A stretch of 61,310 nt of DNA from CAWUKT01 sp963923035 (lineage in GTDB: Bacteria; Bacteroidota; Bacteroidia; J057; JADKCL01), in NCBI GenBank assembly GCA_963923035.1, contig CAWUKT010000039.1, positions 1-61,310 on the forward strand. The letters are read 5' to 3'. Both the position numbers and the translations under genes were made by a program. The notes under the pieces were generated by a model. The model saw only the letters and a program-made list of their open reading frames with translations. It had not been told where the DNA came from and did not search any database. Below, in pieces: positions 17,023-30,800 of this stretch (its first letter is position 1; each line of letters starts with the position of its first letter).

Positions 17023-18879
17023 TTACCTCCGCTCACGTACACGACCTGAATTTCGTTTCTTCTTCTTCTTCCGCTTGTTCGACGGAAGGTTGTCCGGAAT
17101 GATTTCTCCATCCTTGTTCTTCCTCACCTTTTCATTCCGCTGGAACTTCAACGAAACTTCATTCATCTGAAAGGCTTCCTGGTTCGGGTGGTTCGGCGTT
17201 ACCCTGATCTTCTTGAACTGCGTCACATCCCTACCCGCCACGATCCTGGCGTTGTAAGTATCGCCTTCGTCAAAGAAGAAGATCTTTTCCCCGTATTTCT
17301 GTTCCATCTCAAACCTCAATTTTCGCTGCATCGCAAAGAGCTTCAGACAGGCCAGTTCGAGGTTGGTGATATAGTGGTTCAATGCAATGGCGACCACAGT
17401 ATCCGCATCGTTGTAAACCACCGGTATAAAGAGGGTGTCCCCCGCTTCGTTGTTGGTTCCCAATTCACCTTCATAGACGGTTCCTTCCGCCATGTCATTG
17501 ACCTCGGCTTCACTCGCCTGCAAGGAGGCGGTCAACTGGATCGAGGCCAGATTTTTGAGGGCCTCCAAACTATCCGGGTTCAGCACCTGCGCCGAATCCG
17601 GATTCAGGGCATCCTTCATCACAAAGGAGGTCAACCCTTCGAGGAAGCCATCGACGCCAATCCATTCCACCCCGAGCTTCTTCAAGGAGTCCCCTGAGAT
17701 GTCCGGCGTGGTTCCCACGTACATCAAACTCTGGTCCTCAAAGGTATAGTCCAGCTTAACCGAGGAGCTGGAAACATAAGTCTCGGAACGCAAACTGGGT
17801 GGGCCGTAGGGACGCAGGAAATCGTCCGTATGTCGGGCCAGCGTACCGTCATTTTTCCAGAAGGCACCATCGATCATTCGCAGGGTATCCGACATGTTCT
17901 TTCGGGCGTAGGGCCGCCCAAAATTGATGTCCAATCCGATCTCGAGGGACGGTCCAAAAGCGGTACTCCGGGCAAGGGGATAGGAAAAACCAGCATTCAA
18001 ATCCACAAATAAACCCGAGCCATCGGTAACCCCAGCCGTGTCAGACACGTATACTTCCATACCGAAGGCCAAGTTCAATGAGGACATGTTGATTCGGTAG
18101 GATGCTCCACCCCACATATTTTGCCGGGCAAGATGGCCCTGCAATCCCACGTCCAATTCCGCCGCCTGAATGGTGGTGTCTTGTTGGAAAATGATGTTTT
18201 TGTAAAAGGCCATCGGCCCTACGAAAACGTTGTGAACTGGCGTAAACAAGAAATGTCCCCCCAGAAATCCGTGGGGCAACAGTCTCAACGCATTGAAAGT
18301 ATTGCTCGAGACAAAATTGCCCGGCAATTGGTGCGCCGATCCACTCAGCAGCACCTCCACTTTCTTTGTTTTCAACTCATACTCCGCCCCGATCCCCACA
18401 TCCAGATCGATGAAGTTATTCGGTGATTCCAACACATTATCGGTTCGGTCGAAGACCGGGATATTGTTGTAGTTGGAGTTCCAGTTGATGATACCAAAGT
18501 CGCCCCCAAGGGAGAAACGCGACTTTTCTGTCTGGATCGCCTGTACCGCAATGGCCCCATTGAAGGCAAAGCGGTTTTCAGTATGCTCGATGTCATTGAC
18601 AAGGTTCACTCCGTAGCCCCAGTTGCCATTTCGACCCAGGGGTTGGCTCTGAAAGTGGACAAACTGACTGATGGAGCGCCAGCCTGCCACCAGCACCTTT
18701 CGCTGCTGATGGCTGACATGTACATTGTTGTGTTCCTGGCTTCCTACGTAAGCTGGGTTCATCAACCCAGGCCGAAACAAGTAATTGATCGACAAGGGAA
18801 TTTGCTGGGCTTTCAGGGCAGCACCACCCAGGAGCAAGAAACCGCAGAGAACAATGATGTTTTTCATTTTCATTTTCAA
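17023..18879 (-). CDS. Long PorP/SprF-family outer-membrane protein (copy 1)
   Basis: This is a 618-aa outer-membrane protein, paralogous to the one at 11160-13052. A signal peptide ends near LKAQ. The family blocks LFRPGLMNPAYVGSQ, QRKVLVAGWRS, QPLGRNGNWGYG and DIEHTE are clear. The C-terminal extension contains ITNLELACLKLFAMQRKLRF and TPNHPNQEAFQMNEVSLKF, matching its paralogue, and ends in a Lys/Arg-rich tail. The reading frame offers ATGs at 18879, 18873 and 18867; the first is given. It begins 13 nt after the giant adhesin gene ends, so the two are almost certainly co-transcribed, in the manner of sprB-sprF. Role inferred: surface display or attachment of the neighbouring CHU_C cargo. 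Confidence 0.87.
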   Translation of the reverse strand: MKMKMKNIIVLCGFLLLGGAALKAQQIPLSINYLFRPGLMNPAYVGSQEHNNVHVSHQQRKVLVAGWRSISQFVHFQSQPLGRNGNWGYGVNLVNDIEHTENRFAFNGAIAVQAIQTEKSRFSLGGDFGIINWNSNYNNIPVFDRTDNVLESPNNFIDLDVGIGAEYELKTKKVEVLLSGSAHQLPGNFVSSNTFNALRLLPHGFLGGHFLFTPVHNVFVGPMAFYKNIIFQQDTTIQAAELDVGLQGHLARQNMWGGASYRINMSSLNLAFGMEVYVSDTAGVTDGSGLFVDLNAGFSYPLARSTAFGPSLEIGLDINFGRPYARKNMSDTLRMIDGAFWKNDGTLARHTDDFLRPYGPPSLRSETYVSSSSVKLDYTFEDQSLMYVGTTPDISGDSLKKLGVEWIGVDGFLEGLTSFVMKDALNPDSAQVLNPDSLEALKNLASIQLTASLQASEAEVNDMAEGTVYEGELGTNNEAGDTLFIPVVYNDADTVVAIALNHYITNLELACLKLFAMQRKLRFEMEQKYGEKIFFFDEGDTYNARIVAGRDVTQFKKIRVTPNHPNQEAFQMNEVSLKFQRNEKVRKNKDGEIIPDNLPSNKRKKKKKRNSGRVRERR

Positions 18880-18892
18880 TTCCTCCCTCCTG

Positions 18893-21800
18893 TTATTGTC
18901 TACGTATGGTTAATCCGCCCGCCTTCACAAACTCCCCGGCCGCGTCATTGATGAGATACCAATAAACGCCATCGGGTAGGTTTTCGCCATCCCAGGTATT
19001 GTTCAGTTCTTCCATGGTTTTCACCAGTCCGCCGGTTCGGTTATAGATATAAATGGTATAGTCGGTCGGGACAATACTTTCATTCCATTGGATCTGCCAG
19101 GTCTCGTTGGAGAAGTCACCGTTCGGGGTGAAGACTCCCGGTACGAAGATGGCCTCACCATTCGGGTTCACCAGGATCAACAGGGTATCTGGATCGCCCG
19201 GACAACTGTCTCTCAATGGAGTGATGATGTATTCAATGGTCGACGGGTCAATATCGGATTCCAGGGTCGCAATCCCGGAAATGGTAGCCGTCTCGCCGAT
19301 TCCAATCAATTCTGTCTCTCCACTGGTGGAATCCAGGGTAATGATATTCGTCGGCAGTGCCGTCGCCGTCCAAATGAAGTTCGTATTGTCGGTATAGGAC
19401 TCCATGATGATCTCCACTGGCTGATCGCCAGTGATGGTCTGCGGGAAGGTTCGGGGAGCACCATCCGGTTTCAATTTCTCCGTCACCAGAATCGTCGTAT
19501 CCGTCTGACACCCTGAAGTCGCCTGGTAGGTGATGTTGATGAACATCGAGTCCACCAGGTTCGTCTCCGTATAAATCGGGAAGTTCGTCAACTGGGGTAC
19601 TCCGTTCAGGAAGAAGGTCGGCGTACCCGCGATACTCGGGTTGATACTCACCGTCAGGATGGAATCCCCGCAGATTTGGTACCCTGGATCCACAGTCACA
19701 TCTCCGATGAAGACCTGCTCATTCAAGGTGATATCTTGGGCTACCGTATCCGGACAGTTTCCGGGAACGATATGGGTCACTTCGTAGGTACCTTCATCCG
19801 CTCCGGTCAGCAGGAACAAACCCAACGAACTGTCCGCGATGGGGAACTGACTGGTTCCCGTCGGACGGTTGGTAATCGAGAAGGTTCCGGTTTGATCGGC
19901 CAGGGTCGTCGGTGCGATCGTATCCAAATCCCCGAAGCAGTAGTCCGTGGGATTGAATTCGAAGGAGGCATCCAACTGCGGCAAGAGAATCAATTCCGTT
20001 GTCGCTTCCTCAGCACAAATCGTATTCAGCACGTAGGTAATTGTGAATGTATCCCTCGCCGCCGCAAAGGCGGGATTGACCACCCCGGTGTTCTGATCGA
20101 TTACGATCAGGTTGACATTGTCAAAGGTTCCCGATTCACTCGTATCACTGATGATCGGGGTTGCAATCTGATCCGGGCAGTAGAACGGCTCCGGATAGCT
20201 GATGGTCAAACCAGTAATCTCATTGTCTACGGTAACGGTTCGGGAGACCTGACTTTCACAAGCAGCATTACCCGCCGAAACCAGATAGGTTACCGTCACC
20301 GTCGTATCCGAGAGGAAGGCCGCCAACTGCAAGTCTCCATTCGATTGCAGGGCCCCCTGTGGACAATCGGGACATGTAAACGTACCATTGGGATTGTCTA
20401 CCGTTGCCACGAGAAGCCCCACATCGGTACAAACTTCCGACTGCGGATAGGTGAATTCCGAACTGGCACCTTCCAGGATCTGGATATTGTAAGTCGAGGT
20501 ATCAGGGCAAACTCCTACCGTCGTATAGGTAATCTGGAATGCACCGGTCACCGTGGTGTCCACCGTGATCTCACCCGTAATCGAATCCAGGTTGACAGCG
20601 TTGGTATCCGCCGTAAAGAATCCGCCAGTGGTACCGAACAGCAAGGGGTTGACATCGCCCTCCGTATTACAGACAATCGAATCCTGATAAGCGAACAACG
20701 CTGAATCAGCCAAGTGTATGAAGAAATAGTTCAGCGCGGTATCGCGGCAGACAGTACTCGTTCCCAGACCACTCGCCGTTACATTTCGTACGGTATAGTG
20801 GGTATTGGGATTGAGGGTCGCCGTATTGATCGGACCAGTTGTAAACGGCCCGGCCACCACATTGCCGGAATCCAGGATCGAGTAGTTGAAGATGGACGCC
20901 GAGGTGATGGGGAGGCTAGTTCCGGGGCAAACCGAGTCACCGGTCAGGGTAATGGTTGCATCCAGGAAGCCACCCACGGTCACTTGACCGATGCTAAAGG
21001 TCGAAGTACAACCCAGGGTGTCCTTCGTGTAGAAGACTGAATCCTGGGCAAATCCATTCAAGGTGCTCAACCCGATGATTCCCGTGGTGGAATCAACCGG
21101 CAAGGTTGTACCACCGGTGGAGAAGAAGCCGCCAGTGACCCCGGTCAGGAAGACCGGTGCAATGTCGACATCGTCGTCACAGTATTCATAAACTCCCGCG
21201 GTGATCTCATCCGGGTAGACAATTGAACTCACGGGGATACCGATCAAACGGGTGACCCGTACCAAGGAATCAGAACAGCCGAAGGTATTGGTCACGTTGT
21301 ATTGGACCGGGAAAGGTCCACCGGCTGTATTTCCACTGACGTAGGGATTCGCGGCCGAAGCACCAGCTGATGTCGAGTCGATCGTCAGGAAGGAACTTGG
21401 GCTTGTGAAGAATGCACTACCGCCCACCGGAATACCGGCGGTACCGAACAGCGTATCGAATGCGATGCCCACTCCATTGAAGCAGTAGGTCGAATCGAGG
21501 TTAAAGTCCGGGTCGGGTAGCGGGTGAATGGTAATGGCAAATGTATCCGCCACCGCACAGGGAGAAATATTGGAATCCGGGAGCAAATAAATCTCATAGG
21601 ATCCAATGAAGCTCAAGGTGAGGTCAATTTCTCCCGTCACACTATCCACCACACAGTTCGCCGGGACACTTGAACGGTAGAACCAATTCGTGTTCGGAAC
21701 ATTGATCGGCGTGGGGAATGGATTCGGTCCAAACTGGCAGAACTCATTCGAGGTGTATTCAAACTCTCCTCGTTCGGCCGGCTCAATCGTAATCGTTGTA

Positions 21801-24800
21801 TCCGATGGCAGATTACAGATCGAGTCGTTCGGAACATAGGTAATGGTATACAGTCCTGGTTGACTGGCGGCCGGATCGATTCCAGCTGGCGTGGTATTGA
21901 ATACCAGTCCAGTCGACGGACTCACCCGGAAATTCGAAGGCTGTACAACTCCAAGCACCGGCCGGGTAGAGTCCAGCAAGACGATATTCGTTTCCAACTC
22001 ACAGATCGTATTCGTATCAAATGCGACGTAGGATGGAACGGGCAATTCAATGATCAAAGAATCATAGGTCGTATCGCCGGTCGGACAGTACCCCAAGGGA
22101 GTAAACGCGATATAATGGGTATCGACCACCGAGGTATTGATCGAGATTTCTCCGGTATTCTCATTGAAGAGGAGGCCGGGGGTCACAATCTCCTGCCCTT
22201 GGAACGTATCCGTTACGAAGTAGCGTCCGTCGAGGAAGCTCGGTCCAAGCTGAACCGGCAACTGATTGGAGTCTCCCAAACAGGTTACGTCCTGGTAATT
22301 GAAGTTGCTGGTTCCGGTCAAACCGATGGTAATCGAGTCCAACAGGACATAAGGACTGGATACATCGTAGTTGCCCCCTACTCCACAAGGAGCGGAGGTC
22401 GTTACCGTATCGAAGTCTACGTTTACGACGAAGGTATCAAAGCTCGCCAGGCCAGCCGGTACTGACCAGACAATGGAATCCAGACAGGCGCCGGGATTAT
22501 TGGCGAACCCGGAAGCAGCTCCGAAAAACTCATTGTTTCCAGGCGCACCAACCACCCCACGGTTATAAATGAAGTGGGTGGTATCCGCATTGGAAATCGA
22601 GATTCGGGTACAGTTGCTACCTACATCCAACAATCTGGAACCGTACCAAACGGCCAGGTCACCTTCACAGTAGTCCACCTGGTGCCAACGCGGGTCATCG
22701 AGGTAAGACGCTACGGTGAAGTAATTGTAATTGTTGTAAACCGACGCATCGATTTCAGCAAACAGGGTATCGCCACCCAGGGTGTCAATCAACGGTATTG
22801 AAAGAGCTGTATTGGTGAAATTGGAATCCGGAGAGAATACCAGCAGCAGAGAATCTCCACCCGGCAATGTAGTCGGTAGCGAAGCCCCCAGAATCACCAC
22901 TTCAATGATATCGGATGATCCAGTTCCGTTCGTGGTTTCCATTCTCCATTCCCTTTCCAGCCGCACATAATGGTTGGAATCAGGGCCAATGGAAAAGTCT
23001 TCCGCTGCCCAACACAAGGATCCGCCTTCGTGGCCCCAAATCAGATAGAATTCGTCGTTGTCAAACAAATTCGTATTCGGGGTGCCTTCCGGCTCCAAAT
23101 CTTCCAGTGCCATGAGCACAATATCGTTGCCAAAATGGCTCTTGGATTGACGTTGCTGGAAACCAGAAGTATCCTGACGCGCCAAACCGGCAATTGCATT
23201 GTTGTAAGAGTGTCCACCAACCGGATAAACCGTACCGATGGAGTCGATTGCCGACAGGTAATCTGTTTGCAGAGTCAAGCCGTACTTGATAGCCAAATAC
23301 GTCTCAACCTTTTCGATTTCCGTCTGCGTCTTCAAAGCACCATTGTAGGCAACGACCTCCGCAAACTCGTAACTGTCCATGGATTCGTCCGTCGCACTGG
23401 TATATCCCCCCAAGTACAGAAGCGCTCCTATGGAGAAGGGATTCGGAACCGTTCCCAAGGGATCGATTTGTGCCGAAACGATGCTGAAGTTTCCTACTGA
23501 GGGATTGTTACCTGCTGCAAGCGTAACCCCATCTTGGCGGAGGATACCTCCACTGGAGAAGTTACTGTTGGTAGAGTTGTCGATGGTGGGGCCAGTGGTC
23601 AAGGAGATCAAACCGTAGCTGGCGGTGGTGGATGGATCTTCATATCCGATATATCCCCCTCGAGTTGTCGTACTCGTCTTCTGCCCGCTACCTACGATAA
23701 AGATCGTATTGCCACTCGTGACCGACTGCGAACCAAAATCACGCTCGAGGGTATCCGGACTGATCAGATAGTTGTTGAAGTTCAGGTATTGGTTTGTGGC
23801 CAAACTTGAGTTGAGGATTGAATTCGAGGCGTCCAGAGCATGGTTTGCATTACCACTTTGGTCACGCCAGATATTGGGAGTCGGTTCGTAGGGAACATCG
23901 CCCTTGTACCAAATCTGGATACCCGTCTGGACCCCACCGGGACCAATCACGGTATTTTCGAAGACCGTGAAATAAGTCGTTCCACTCAGGAAGTTGACCT
24001 CCGCAATGTACCCTGAATCCACTGGCACCAGAGGTACCTGGGGATCGGAAATCGCGAAAGCAGTATCCGCCTGACGGTAGATCAGGAAGTAGCTATTGCC
24101 AGCCACCAGCGAGGGGAAGTGATCGTTGTCGAAGAACAAGCTCACCGTACCCACCGTTCCGGTTTCCTCCATCTTGTAGATCCGTTGCATCCGGGTAGAC
24201 GGAACGGAGTTAAAGTCCAGGCCGAGGGCAACGGTATCGCCATCGTGGCCCATGATCGCGTAGGTATTGTCGTTGGTCAGGTCCAACAAGGTATCGTTCA
24301 GGCTCGGGACTACTCCCGAAGCTGCGTGGCCGGTACCGTGGATTATGGTCAACGGTACATCTACGCCTGTGATCGGCGGACTACTGATCCGCTGGTGCAG
24401 CAGGGACGAATCCGACCGTGATACACCGACGATTTCCTGGTCGAAGTTTCCGAGGGCACCCGAGTTGCCATCGTAGACGATGTTAGTAGGATTGTACAAA
24501 TCCACATACTGAGAGTCCAATGGCAAGGTGAGTCCATATTTCAGGGCCAGATAGGTATTGATTCGATCCAGATCAGTTCCTGTGATCCGACGATCCAGCA
24601 CAATCACATCACCATACTCACCCACAAATTGCCCATCACCATCTAAATGCTGCCCCAATTGACCGGTGGCTGCAACCAGGTTCCCGTTGTTTCCATTCGT
24701 TGTTGTACCGGTCGTAACCCCATTCACATACAGCTCCTCCTCGTCGAAGATCGTATTGGGATCGCGGGCATAAATAGCAAAGTTTGGATTGTCATTCGCA

Positions 24801-27800
24801 TAATTAAACCCGTTGGAGGTAATTACGGCACCTGCTCCAGTAGCATTGTTCGAAAGGGCGCCAGTTACATCTCCTCCATCCATCGTAATGCCCAATACTG
24901 GATTGGAATTATTCTGTTCAAAACTGACAATGGCTGGTTCAGCCCTCCAGTTCCCCCCCGGGGCTCCTTGGGTGGAACGGAAAACCGAGATGACTGTCAG
25001 ATCCGCAGTTTGAGGCGTGTTGAAGCTCAGGAAGGTATTCTGAACCTGAACCGAATTGTTATAATTCATACGACCAGTGGCCAGACGAACGGTGTCTCCA
25101 CTAGCTGGAGCCGAAGGCGTTGCATCATTGCCACCCAAGCTGATGTCGTACCAGTTGGCCAGCTCACCGGTGCTACCGGTGGTCACCGCAAAGGTATCGG
25201 GATTCAACCAGAGTGCTGTTGGGTTGCTCGCATCAGCCACGTTCCCCGGACGGGGCGGGAACTCACGGTAAATGGTAAAGAAGGGATTCGTTGCATTCAA
25301 CGGAACCTCGACATAGCGGTCGTTGTTGGGCATCCGCTCCATGGGGTAGCGGTTGGCGGCCACTGAGCCATCGAAAGTTGCTCCACTGTTTCCAACTATC
25401 ACCCCATAATCACCACTGACAGCGAAATTATAGGTAGCGGCCGGGAAGTACAGGGTAACTGTGCCAACAGCTCCGTTATTTTCCGCGTACCAAGTCCGTC
25501 CCCATCTCTGCTCTCCCGTATTCTGGAGGGTGCTGGTGGTATAGTTATCCGCTCCTGAACTGGAGCGCCCGATGATCAGGTAGGAGTTGTCAGATCCAAA
25601 GCCATTGGCATTTGAATCCGGGCCCACGACGTTGGAGGTCGGGAAGGTGCCGGCATAACCGGTTCCATTGTAAATCCGAACCAAGTCAGCAGCATTTTGA
25701 GAAGCTGACTGGCGCTGGTCCAAACCGAACTGGTCATCGCGGCCAATTCCAAAGATGTCCAAATCGTAGGTACCATTGGCGAGCTGGTCCCGGGTGAACA
25801 CCGAAACGCCAGCCTGGCCATAATAATCGTCATCCAAGGTGATTCCGTACTTCGTAGCCAGATAAGTCTCAATCCGCCGAATGGCATTCTGATCTCCGTT
25901 TTTCAAACGGTTATCGAAGATCATGATCTCACCATAATCCCCGATGTATTGACCGGTCCCAAGATTGGAATGCTGTCCAATGGAGAAGGTATCAGAGTTG
26001 GCGAGGTAATTGTTATTGCCCGGTAAGGCCAGGGAAGACTTATTGTCCCCATCAAACAAAAGGAAACTCGTATTGGGCTGGCCCAGACCAGTCGAATCAT
26101 TCCGATCCCGAATCAAGGTGACCAGGTGAGGCGTTCCATCATTAAGGGTCGCGTTGGTCAGCGACGGGCTTAGGGTAGTATCGTTGTTGATCCCCACGTA
26201 AAGGTCGCCATTGTCATCCATTGCAAGTCCCCAATCATCAGTTCCGACCGCCTCTTTACTCAAAACAGCCGACTGGGTGAACCAGTTACCCGCACCATTT
26301 GCGGGGGTCTGAGTGGTTCGGGTTACCAGGAACACACTGAAATCGTCATCCGCAATATCTCTCCTGTTCACAGAATCCGGGAAATCGATATTTCCACCCG
26401 CGGCAATAGAGATTGTCGGGTTGAAGTTCATCGAAGAGAAGTTCTGGGTAACAGTACCCGCATTGGAGGTCACCGGATGGCTGTTGTTGGCATTGGAGGA
26501 AATATCGCCCCATACCTGTACATCAGAACCTGAGGTGGTCACACTGCTGTCGGCCCGGTACCAAAGATCTGCCACCGGATGAGGCATGGCCACCAGCGAG
26601 AAATAGGAGGTGTCGGGCGGGAAGTTATACTCTACGTAGTAGCCACCAGTTGGAGTCGTGGGAAGAATTTGTAGGGGAATAAACAAATCGGTCGCATCAA
26701 AAGTCTGGTCACTACTGACCAACATGTAGTAAGTGCGATCTGTACCCGGAACCAAGCCCGTAAACTCAGTATCATTAAACTCCAAAGTAACGGTGTCCAC
26801 CCCAATATTGACCACCTGGTAGGAACGGGCATCCAGGGTATTCGTGTAGGGCCCAAAAGTCGCGGAAAAAGATCCTCCAGCGCCACCATTATGCCCCATG
26901 ATCAGATAAGATTCATCAGCAAGGGTGTCCGGATTCGTTTCGGAATCTCCCACAATATTGAATGAGGGGAAGGCATCGTCATAATCCCGTCCCTTGTAAA
27001 TGGTCAATCCATCGGGATTGTAGGCAGGCTGGGACTGCAACTGATAGAGTCCCGTAGAATCAGCCCGGCCAATTCCAATGACGTCCTGATCGTAAACACT
27101 GACATTATAAATGACAGTACCCTGACCATTCCGATAATCGTGGGTCAGAGGGATACCATACTTCAAAGCGAGATAGGTATTTACCTGCTCCCGTTCCGTT
27201 TGGGTCAATTGCCGGGGGAAAACAATGACATCACCGTAATTACCCGTGTAATCCAGTACTGGAGCCTGGAGATTGTCACGATAAGCGCCCAGCCACAATT
27301 CAGTTGCATCACTCAAGGGATCGACGCCGGTACTTCCAATATCCTCCTGGAGTCCATTCAGGAGGAACCTGGTATTGAATGTACCCGTGGAAGTGGTCCG
27401 AGAAATATTGAGGAGTACATTGGTATTGTTGTTATAAGCCAATGGAACGGCACCGGAAGGGCTGTTGGAGCGAATGGCGTTACCGGCGATAGGAGAACGC
27501 TCCCCAAAGACAATCTCGCCATTGTCAATTCCCAAACCGTAGACGTTGGATTGACCATCCGGCGCGGCATTGAAGATGGCTGGGGCACTGCGCCAATCAC
27601 CCGAAGAAGGATCAATTTCCCCCGTATTGATCACGGCAAAAATATCCATCTCCTCAGCCGAAACATTGTTCAGGCTCATGTAGGATTCATCGATCAATAC
27701 GCTCGGATTGAAGTTCATCGCTCCGTGCACCAAAGCGACAGATCCGGAGGCAGTGGCTGTCGTAGCGTTTCTCCCTGTAAATGAGAAGTCCGCCCAGGTG

Positions 27801-30800
27801 GAAACCCCACAGTTATTGGTGATACAATCGGTCCCCGCATCGGCCCGTAGCCAAAGTTCAATTGGCCCGGAAACGTTACCAGGAATGACCAGATCAATGC
27901 TCACCCCTTGTTGGAGGATGGCGAAATAGCTGGTACCATCGGGAAAATCATATTCCGCAGTGAGTACACCACCACCACGGTCAACCAAAGGAATCCGGGT
28001 GTCGCTTGGATCGAAGACCGGATCACTACTAACAATCAAGCTGTCATCAGCTACAATCCCGGGGAAAATGGTCGTGGTGAATGCCAAAGTTACCGTATCT
28101 ACCGAACCAGAATCGGTCACCCGATAAGAACGTTCGGTCAGAACAGAATCGCCCCCAGCGTAGGATGAAATATAGTTCCCATCCAGGTTATTTGAACCCG
28201 CGATCAGGTAACTGTTGAGGTTCATCGTGGATGTATTCAAATAGTTGTCGGCCGGCAAGGTCGCATGAGTGCCATTGTAAATGGTCAACCCACCCGGCTC
28301 CTCGCGACCGCGGCTTTGCTTTTGGGTCCAGAGACCACCACCACGGGGGGCCGCTCCAATACCGACAATATTGGAGAGATAGGGAGCTACCCGGTCAAAG
28401 ATGATGTTTCCGTTGTGGCTGAGGTAATCCTGTTGGAAGGGGATACCATACTTGATGGACAACATGGTCTCAACTTGCTGACGTTGTGTGTCACCGAGTA
28501 CAACATCGTACATTAGGAACTCTGCCACCCGGATATCACCGCCGTCCGTTCCGTTCCGCTCTTCACCGATCACAAAGTTTCCGGCGGTAAAGGGATCCAC
28601 CGTTGAGTTCTGCTGAGTCGTGATGGTCGCAGTGGAGCTCAAGCCGTCAATGGCCAGGAACTGACCTGCGGTAAGGGTCGCCACATCGCGGGAGGCGTAG
28701 ACCATATAGGCATCGCCGTTCGCATAGGTCGCAGCGACCGATTCGGTCGGTCCGGTTGCTCCTTGCGTTTCCCAACGGAGGTTTCCGCCATTCAGGCTTA
28801 ATTCAAAATCTCCGGTCCCATCCACCGAGTTGATGACTGTTCCGGTGGGCGAGAAACTTTCAAAGACCACGAACATCGAAACATCCCCAGCCGGGGTATA
28901 GGGTACGTCAAAACCAGCATTGGGCTGAATATCCACCACGCCACGGAAGTTGACCGTATCGGTGCGGTAGACGATCTCTCCGGAAATCTCGGACGCGTCG
29001 TAGGTATTCTTGAAGGGAGATTGGTTGACCCAGGTTCCGTTACCGGTTCCAGCTCCCCCCACCTGACAGTTGGCGGTGGTCGGAGTCGTGGTACAGGGGG
29101 CCAATCCGGTATCGCCTTTGTACCAAACCCGGAGGTTGCTGGCATCTACCCCACCCGGCTCCACAAATGCTTCCCGGACGATGGTGAAATACATATCCGA
29201 ATTGGTACCAAAGTCATACTCAACGGAGAACAAACCACCACCGTGATCGGTAAGGACTGCCTGGGGATCAGAAGTTTGAACGGTCGGGGAAGCGCCAACG
29301 ATGAGCGAGTAGGAAAAGCCAGTAGTTGCCAATGAAGGGAACTCGGTCGTATTGAAGAACAGGGTGACGGTCCCAGGAGTATTTTCAGTCTCCACCTTGT
29401 ACACCCGTTCCATCAGGTCATTGGCGGTGAATAGGGTTCCGTTAAATGTCGTACCTGCCCCATCGTGTCCGGTGAGGAGATAGGCATTTTGGGGGACAGC
29501 AGTCGGAAGGGTATCATTCAGAGTGGGAACGACGCCGCTGTGCCCGGTTCCGGCAACCACGACAAACCCGCTGGGATTGGACCGTGGGGTCGAGGCACTT
29601 TGGGTGTATAACCCGCCGTCTACATCGGTATTGGCAAGGCCAATGACATCCTGATTGTAGGTCAAATCGCTGTAGATCGTTGCTCCGGTGTGGCTCACAT
29701 AGTCACCCGGGAGCGGGATGCCATACTTGATGGCAAGCATGGTCTGAATCTGATCCCGTTCCAAGGTGGTCAGGATATCATTGAAGACGAGTACTTCGTA
29801 CAATTCTTGGGTGGAACGGGTAACGGGGGCATTGCCCGTCACCTCCGGCGGATGTTGTCCCATGGTCAGGGTTCCGAAGAAATAACCATTCAAGGCTCCG
29901 GTAGCCGACGTTCCGGTTTGACCATCCGATCCATCCAGCAAGATTTGCTGACTGGTACCGGTGAGTTGCCGCTCGGCAAACACGATATGGGGCGCGCCAT
30001 CTGAATAGTCTACCGCGCCCGCACTGACGGTACGCTCAGTACCATCACTGGTCGTCCAGTGCACCGAGTCTCCGCCCATGGTCAGGTAATAATCCTGGGC
30101 GCCACCATCGTTGGCAGCACTCAGCAATGGCATTTGGTTTTCAAAACTGGCCGAAGAAAAGGCATTGTTGTTAGCGAAAACCATTACGATCGAGATGTCT
30201 TGGTCGGCACTCCTTGAAGTCTCAAAGGCAGAGTTGACACCGAGGTTTACTGCACTCTTGAAGTTGGCTGAAGGAGAAATCAATTGGGAATTGGCCAGTT
30301 CCTCAGAGGCAGGCAATGGACCAGGAGATTGATCTAACCAGCTTCCATCTGTAGCTCCCGGCCCACCAATATCACAAGCTCCTGCGGCCGTGACAGGAGT
30401 ACAATTGGTTGATCCACTCACTCCAAAATCTGCCCGGAGCCAGGTGACCAAGTTCAGACTGTCCACCCCAGCGGGAGAAACGGTCTCAGCCCGTTCCACA
30501 ATCGTGAAATAAGACGTATCGTTGGCAACAAAATCGGCCTTGGCATAGAAGCGGGTACCCGAACTATAGTCAACAATTCTTACTGTGGTCGCAGAAGCGA
30601 AAGTGGGATCGGTACCGATCAACAGGTCGTAATCATTGGTATTGTTCAACATGTAGGTCGCCCCATCAAAATCAATGGTGACGGAGTCAACACTGCCGCT
30701 TTCTTCTACTTTCCAGATCCGGTCCAATCGACCGCTAGGATTTCCAGCGTAAGGAGAGTTGAATGCCGTGGCGGCATTGTCGTGGCCAATGATTACCCAG

